Notes under the pieces: model-generated
Seen by the model: the letters and a program-made list of their open reading frames with translations, nothing else
Told to the model about the DNA's origin: nothing
The model's database searches: none
Part shown: one piece after another, positions 26,314 to 29,385 of the stretch
How positions within the stretch are numbered: the first letter of the stretch is position 1
Layout of the letters: the number at the start of each line of letters is the position of its first letter
Made by a program: the position numbers and the translations under genes
DNA from: CAYSCZ01 sp964429655
GTDB lineage: Bacteria > Bacteroidota > Bacteroidia > Cytophagales > Cyclobacteriaceae
Length of the DNA: 29,385 nt
Assembly (NCBI GenBank): GCA_964429655.1
Contig: CAYSCZ010000041.1
Span: 1 to 29,385, forward strand
Direction: 5' to 3'

Positions 26314-26377
26314 ACCGCTAGAAAGGAGATTTTATAATAATTATAAGAATAACTTTTGACGCTTAAATATTTAAATC

Positions 26378-26893
26378 TTGGTAAAAAAAATTGCTATAAT
26401 CGGGCCAGAGTCAACAGGAAAATCCACACTCTCCGAGTCATTAGCCAGTGTTTTTAACACTGAATGGGTACCAGAATACGCCAGGATATATCTAAACCGG
26501 ATCAAAAGACCTTATAAAAAAGAAGACTTAACAGAAATTGCCAAAGAACAAATAAAACTGGAGGAAGACCGGATGTTAAAAGCAAATCATCTATTAATTA
26601 GTGATACCAATCTAATTGTGATCAAGGTTTGGAGTGACTATAAATATGGCCATACTGATCCATGGATATTAGAAAATCTATCTAAAAGGCACTATGATTA
26701 TTATTTATTAACCAACATTGATTTACCATGGCAAGATGATCCGCAGCGTGAGCATCCTCATTTGAGGGAATACTTCTTTCTTATTTATTTAAATTATTTA
26801 AAAGATAATGGACTTCCATTCGATGTGGTTTCTGGCACGGAAAGCAAACGTTTACAAAATGCCCAACAGGTGATCAATCAGAAATTTGGGTAA
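26378..26893 (+). CDS. NadR-type ATPase/kinase-like protein (AAA family)
   Basis: The 171-residue P-loop protein starts with a TTG codon. An in-frame stop (26372-26374) lies two codons before it and the P-loop begins at residue 9, so no alternative start is possible. The motif GPESTGKST (9-17) and the following VPEYARIYL match the ribosylnicotinamide-kinase domain of NadR. LLISDTNLIVIKVW carries the Asp of the active site, and DIDLPWQDDP-like wording (NIDLPWQDDPQREHP) is also family-typical. NadR itself has extra N-terminal domains; this is the kinase part alone. In Bacteroidota such genes often sit near thiamine or nicotinamide riboside uptake genes, as here directly before a TPP riboswitch and receptor. 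Its substrate is therefore uncertain: nicotinamide riboside, or another vitamin precursor. Confidence 0.85.
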   Translation: MVKKIAIIGPESTGKSTLSESLASVFNTEWVPEYARIYLNRIKRPYKKEDLTEIAKEQIKLEEDRMLKANHLLISDTNLIVIKVWSDYKYGHTDPWILENLSKRHYDYYLLTNIDLPWQDDPQREHPHLREYFFLIYLNYLKDNGLPFDVVSGTESKRLQNAQQVINQKFG

Positions 26894-26917
26894 CAACTTC
26901 GTGATTTTGTAGTTTTC
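26885..26917 (+). promoter_or_regulatory. Bacteroidota-type promoter for the TPP riboswitch transcript
   Basis: TTTG (26885-26888) and TAGTTTTC (26910-26917) are separated by 21 bases. This matches the -33 TTTG / -7 TAnnTTTG arrangement except for the last base of the -7. Transcription would then begin near 26923, just at the first conserved bases of the riboswitch. The -33 element overlaps the end of the upstream kinase-like gene. Confidence 0.55.
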
Positions 26918-26921
26918 TAAT

Positions 26922-27003
26922 GTACGGGGTGCCCAGTTAATTAGCGGGCTGAGATCATACCCATTGAACCTGATCCGGTTAGTACCGGCGAAGGGAGGGA
27001 ATA
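26922..27003 (+). ncRNA. TPP riboswitch (THI element)
   Basis: The conserved THI-box pieces occur in order: ACGGGGTGCC (26924-26933), GGGCTGAGATCATACCC (about 26946-26962), GAACCTGATCCGGTTAGTAC (about 26966-26985), and CGGCGAAGGGA (about 26988-26998). CTGAGAT and the ACCTGAT/GCGAAGGGA pair are the hallmarks of thiamine-pyrophosphate binding RNA. It lies about 55 bp before the receptor start. No strong terminator hairpin with a U-run follows, so control by blocking translation initiation is more likely, as usual in this phylum. Expression of the receptor should fall when TPP is plentiful. Confidence 0.95.
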
Positions 27004-27057
27004 GTTTACGTCAGTACAACCCGTGTTGCTGTCATGTTAAACATTTAAAAAATTACA

Positions 27058-29136
27058 ATGAAAAAAGTACTATGCTTATGGCTTTTAATAAGCCCCTCGA
27101 TGGTTTATGCGCAAACCCAAAAATCAGACACCATTCCAACGAAGGAATTGGAAGAAGTTGTTATCCAGGCTGTCAGATCAGGAGAGTTTTATCCTGTTAC
27201 CTCTAAAATAGTAAGTCAGACAGAGATTGAAAAAGTATATTTTGGTCAGGATGCAGCCACAGTAATTGAGCAAACGACACCGTCTTTAGTTTTGTATTCT
27301 GACGCCGGCACCCGTTTTGGTAACTACAATTTGTTCAGGCTGAGGGGAATCGATCAGACCAGGATTAATATGACACTTAATGGTGTTCCTCTGAATGACA
27401 TGATAGATCAAGGTGTGTTTTTTTCAAACTTTTCAGATTTTGCCAATAGCATGCGGTCTTTTGAAGTGCAACGTGGCGTAGGCACCAGCACCAACGGGAC
27501 TGCATCTTATGGAGGTTCCGTAAATTTCCAGTCTGTTAAGCTAACAGATCCGGAACCCAGCTATGAATTAAACCTGGTTGGAGGATCATTCGACAGCTAT
27601 CGGGCGGCTGCTGAGATTAAAACCGGGTTAATGAAAAATAGTACAGCATTCTATGGAAGATACAGCCGTACGTTGTCAGGTGGATTTAAAAATCACTCCA
27701 GTTCAGATGCTCAATCCTTTTTCTTTTCAGGAGGCTACTTTGGAAATAATGATGTACTAAAAATTACTGCCTTTGCAGGTAAAACTGAAAATGATCAATC
27801 CTATCTGCCAGTGCCTATATCGGTAATAAATGAAGATGAAAAAACCAACCTGAACAATGACAACGATACAGATAATTTTGAACAAGAAATGATTCAAATT
27901 CAGTATTCGAGGGCTTTCAATAACACAACTTCTATAAATACAACCTTGTATTATGGCGGATCAAGAGGGTTTTTCCCTTTTAGCTTTAATGACACCTCAC
28001 AATTAGTCTTTGGCTTAAGAAACAACCACTTTGGATTGATAAGTGACATGGCTTATAAAAAGGGCGATCTGAGCTTTACCGGAGGAATGCATGCTTATAC
28101 TTTCCTGAGAAAGAATGAAGAGTGGGTTGCCCCTAATTCATCCAATCCTTATTATGATGATAATTCCACCAAAAATGAATTAAGCCTTTTTGCCAAGGCT
28201 AACTATAAGCTTGGAAAATTGAACATTTTTAGCGACTTTCAAATAAGGTTGGTAAGTCTTGGATTTGATGCCCGGGCATTAGAAGATCTTACCGGAAATC
28301 AGACGAAGACCAGAGATTTTGCGTTTTTTAACCCAAAAATTGGTTTTGGATATCAACTAACAAATAATTCCAGCATTTATGCCTCCTATGGAAGGGCTAA
28401 CCGTGAGCCCGCAAGGACCGACATTCTGGGTCAGGATGCTTCCTCCATAAGTGCAGCGAATGTAAATCAGGTGGTGAATGAGAGCCTGGTGCGCGAAGAG
28501 CAAGTAAATGATTATGAAGCAGGCTATAAGTATACATCCGCCAAATTGAACATTAAAGGAAATTTCTTTCATATGGATTTTGAAGACGAGATCGCTCCGG
28601 TGGGTGAATTCATTACAGATGCCTTCATTCAGTTAAAGAAAAATATTCCTGAAAGTTTTAGGCAGGGAGTAGAACTTGAAATTGAGTATAAACCCATCAA
28701 TAAACTTTCTGTCAATAATAACATAACATATTTGAACACAAACGTTAGCACTTTTTTTGATGAACGTACAGACCAAACGTTTGATGAAGTTAAACACATC
28801 TTTGCCCCAACCTGGAATACTTATCATTCGATCACATACAATTTGAATAAGCAATTAACCTTAAATTTTAGTGGCCGATATAATAGCGAATCTTTTCTTG
28901 AACTTAGTAACCGAAACGATCTGGTACTGCCTTCATACTTTGTTATGGATTCGAGAATTAATTATCAATTGAGTGAAAAATACCAAATATCGCTGATGTT
29001 GAACAATATATTCGATGAAAGATATTTTACTAATGGAGCTCCGGTTGATCTTGATTTTGATGGGGTCAATGACGAACCTGCTTATAATATTCAAAGTCCT
29101 AGAAGTTTTTTTCTTCAATTTAAAATGAAGCTTTAG
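27058..29136 (+). CDS. TonB-dependent receptor, probable thiamine uptake
   Basis: The 692-residue outer membrane receptor has a signal peptide (MKKVLCLWLLISPSMVYAQ). A TonB-box-like LEEVVIQAVRS follows, then a plug (about residues 45-150: VIEQTTPSLVLYSDAGTRF, FRLRGIDQTRINMTLNGVP, FEVQRGVGTSTNG, GGSVNFQS), then the barrel. The late-barrel strand SLMLNNIFDERYFTNGAP is typical. There is no STN or carboxypeptidase-regulatory-like extension, consistent with a vitamin/metal-type receptor. Because the gene sits directly behind a TPP riboswitch and is followed by a thiamine pyrophosphokinase-like remnant, thiamine or a derivative is the likely ligand. This is inference from context; no residue reads out the substrate. 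A Shine-Dalgarno is not obvious. Confidence 0.88.
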   Translation: MKKVLCLWLLISPSMVYAQTQKSDTIPTKELEEVVIQAVRSGEFYPVTSKIVSQTEIEKVYFGQDAATVIEQTTPSLVLYSDAGTRFGNYNLFRLRGIDQTRINMTLNGVPLNDMIDQGVFFSNFSDFANSMRSFEVQRGVGTSTNGTASYGGSVNFQSVKLTDPEPSYELNLVGGSFDSYRAAAEIKTGLMKNSTAFYGRYSRTLSGGFKNHSSSDAQSFFFSGGYFGNNDVLKITAFAGKTENDQSYLPVPISVINEDEKTNLNNDNDTDNFEQEMIQIQYSRAFNNTTSINTTLYYGGSRGFFPFSFNDTSQLVFGLRNNHFGLISDMAYKKGDLSFTGGMHAYTFLRKNEEWVAPNSSNPYYDDNSTKNELSLFAKANYKLGKLNIFSDFQIRLVSLGFDARALEDLTGNQTKTRDFAFFNPKIGFGYQLTNNSSIYASYGRANREPARTDILGQDASSISAANVNQVVNESLVREEQVNDYEAGYKYTSAKLNIKGNFFHMDFEDEIAPVGEFITDAFIQLKKNIPESFRQGVELEIEYKPINKLSVNNNITYLNTNVSTFFDERTDQTFDEVKHIFAPTWNTYHSITYNLNKQLTLNFSGRYNSESFLELSNRNDLVLPSYFVMDSRINYQLSEKYQISLMLNNIFDERYFTNGAPVDLDFDGVNDEPAYNIQSPRSFFLQFKMKL

Positions 29137-29385
29137 ATGTCATCACATCATGTTGTAAGAGAAGGCCGGGAGTAAGGCTTGATCATAACAGATTACCATC
29201 CATCCATTAAAAACAGGACAGGATAATTGAATTAATGGAGTGGTCGCCAATTGTAGCTGTGCTTGAGCAGAGTGCTGAGGAGCTATTAGATTTAGGGCTT
29301 AAAACAGACCTTTTGATTGCTAGAAAAGATATAATCCCAGAATTGTCATTAGACTTTCTATTACATGGTTAAATCACTTCAAATC
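29137..29385 (+). pseudogene. Thiamine pyrophosphokinase-like gene, broken (5' part)
   Basis: Directly after the receptor stop, ATG (29137) opens MSSHHVVREGRE and then a stop (29173-29175). From memory, SSHH-V/I-VRE is the usual N-terminus of Bacteroidota thiamine pyrophosphokinases. The same frame continues with LIIT (the enzyme typically has LIIANGE). After a shift to another frame it reads IIELMEWSPIVAVLEQSAEELLD and LGLKTDLLIA (about 29218-29310). This corresponds to the enzyme's EWSPIVVVLDG...LGIKVDVLLGDFD; the catalytic GDFD is replaced by IARKD. A final stop follows at 29370-29372. So I infer a pseudogene with at least one nonsense change and one frameshift near 29190-29215, in the position expected for TPK in a thiamine salvage operon. 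Confidence 0.6.

Overview
The window looks like chromosome from a Bacteroidota bacterium, probably of the Cytophagales type. Supporting signs are a type IX secretion C-terminal sorting domain, many lipoproteins with a terminal-Cys lipobox, two TonB-dependent receptors (one with STN and carboxypeptidase-regulatory-like N-terminal domains), a DUF4249 lipoprotein, VCBS/ASPIC repeat proteins, weak Shine-Dalgarno sequences, and promoter-like TTTG/TAnnTTTG elements. Genus is not determinable from the sequence alone.

Left part (1-4.6 kb): a small His/Glu-rich lipoprotein faces a transglutaminase-like lipoprotein. A gene-poor stretch with a solitary transposase orfA follows, then an internal fragment of an SNF2-type helicase and an intact ABC-F ATPase of the YbiT/YkpA type. 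Next (4.8-7.1 kb) comes a large secreted protein with a T9SS tail, an HExxH motif and a duplicated ~99-residue module.

The 7.2-9.0 kb stretch is a scrapyard of broken genes. It holds a Na/Pi symporter lacking its N-terminal half, an internal piece of an IS4-type transposase, two decayed REP-associated tyrosine transposases (RAYTs), and two near-identical 77-bp repeats. Each repeat carries a perfect 9-bp-stem hairpin and lies exactly at a junction between the fragments. After it comes a PMCA-type Ca2+ ATPase, immediately followed in the same frame by the C-terminal half of an ADP-ribosylglycohydrolase. That fragment overlaps (ATGA) a lipoprotein-type aldose 1-epimerase.

The 13.5-19.1 kb block on the minus strand is an outer-membrane operon: TonB-dependent receptor, then DUF4249 lipoprotein, then a TAATG-coupled MG2/plug-like protein. 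Divergent from it is a pair of lipoproteins: a 14-repeat VCBS/ASPIC protein and a vanadium-dependent haloperoxidase in which all seven residues of the vanadate site that were checked are conserved. FeoA-FeoB (ferrous iron import) reads toward the haloperoxidase and is preceded by a palindrome that could be a metal-repressor operator.

Right end (26.4-29.4 kb): a NadR-type kinase-like ATPase gene, then a good Bacteroidota-type promoter, a clear TPP riboswitch, a TonB-dependent receptor that is therefore probably for thiamine compounds, and the start of a thiamine pyrophosphokinase gene that appears broken by a stop and a frameshift. I see no RNA genes other than the riboswitch and no CRISPR array. 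The most unusual items are the hairpin repeat/RAYT junctions, the broken thiamine kinase behind an intact riboswitch-receptor unit, the ATPase-glycohydrolase junction, and the T9SS protein with a possible zinc-peptidase site.
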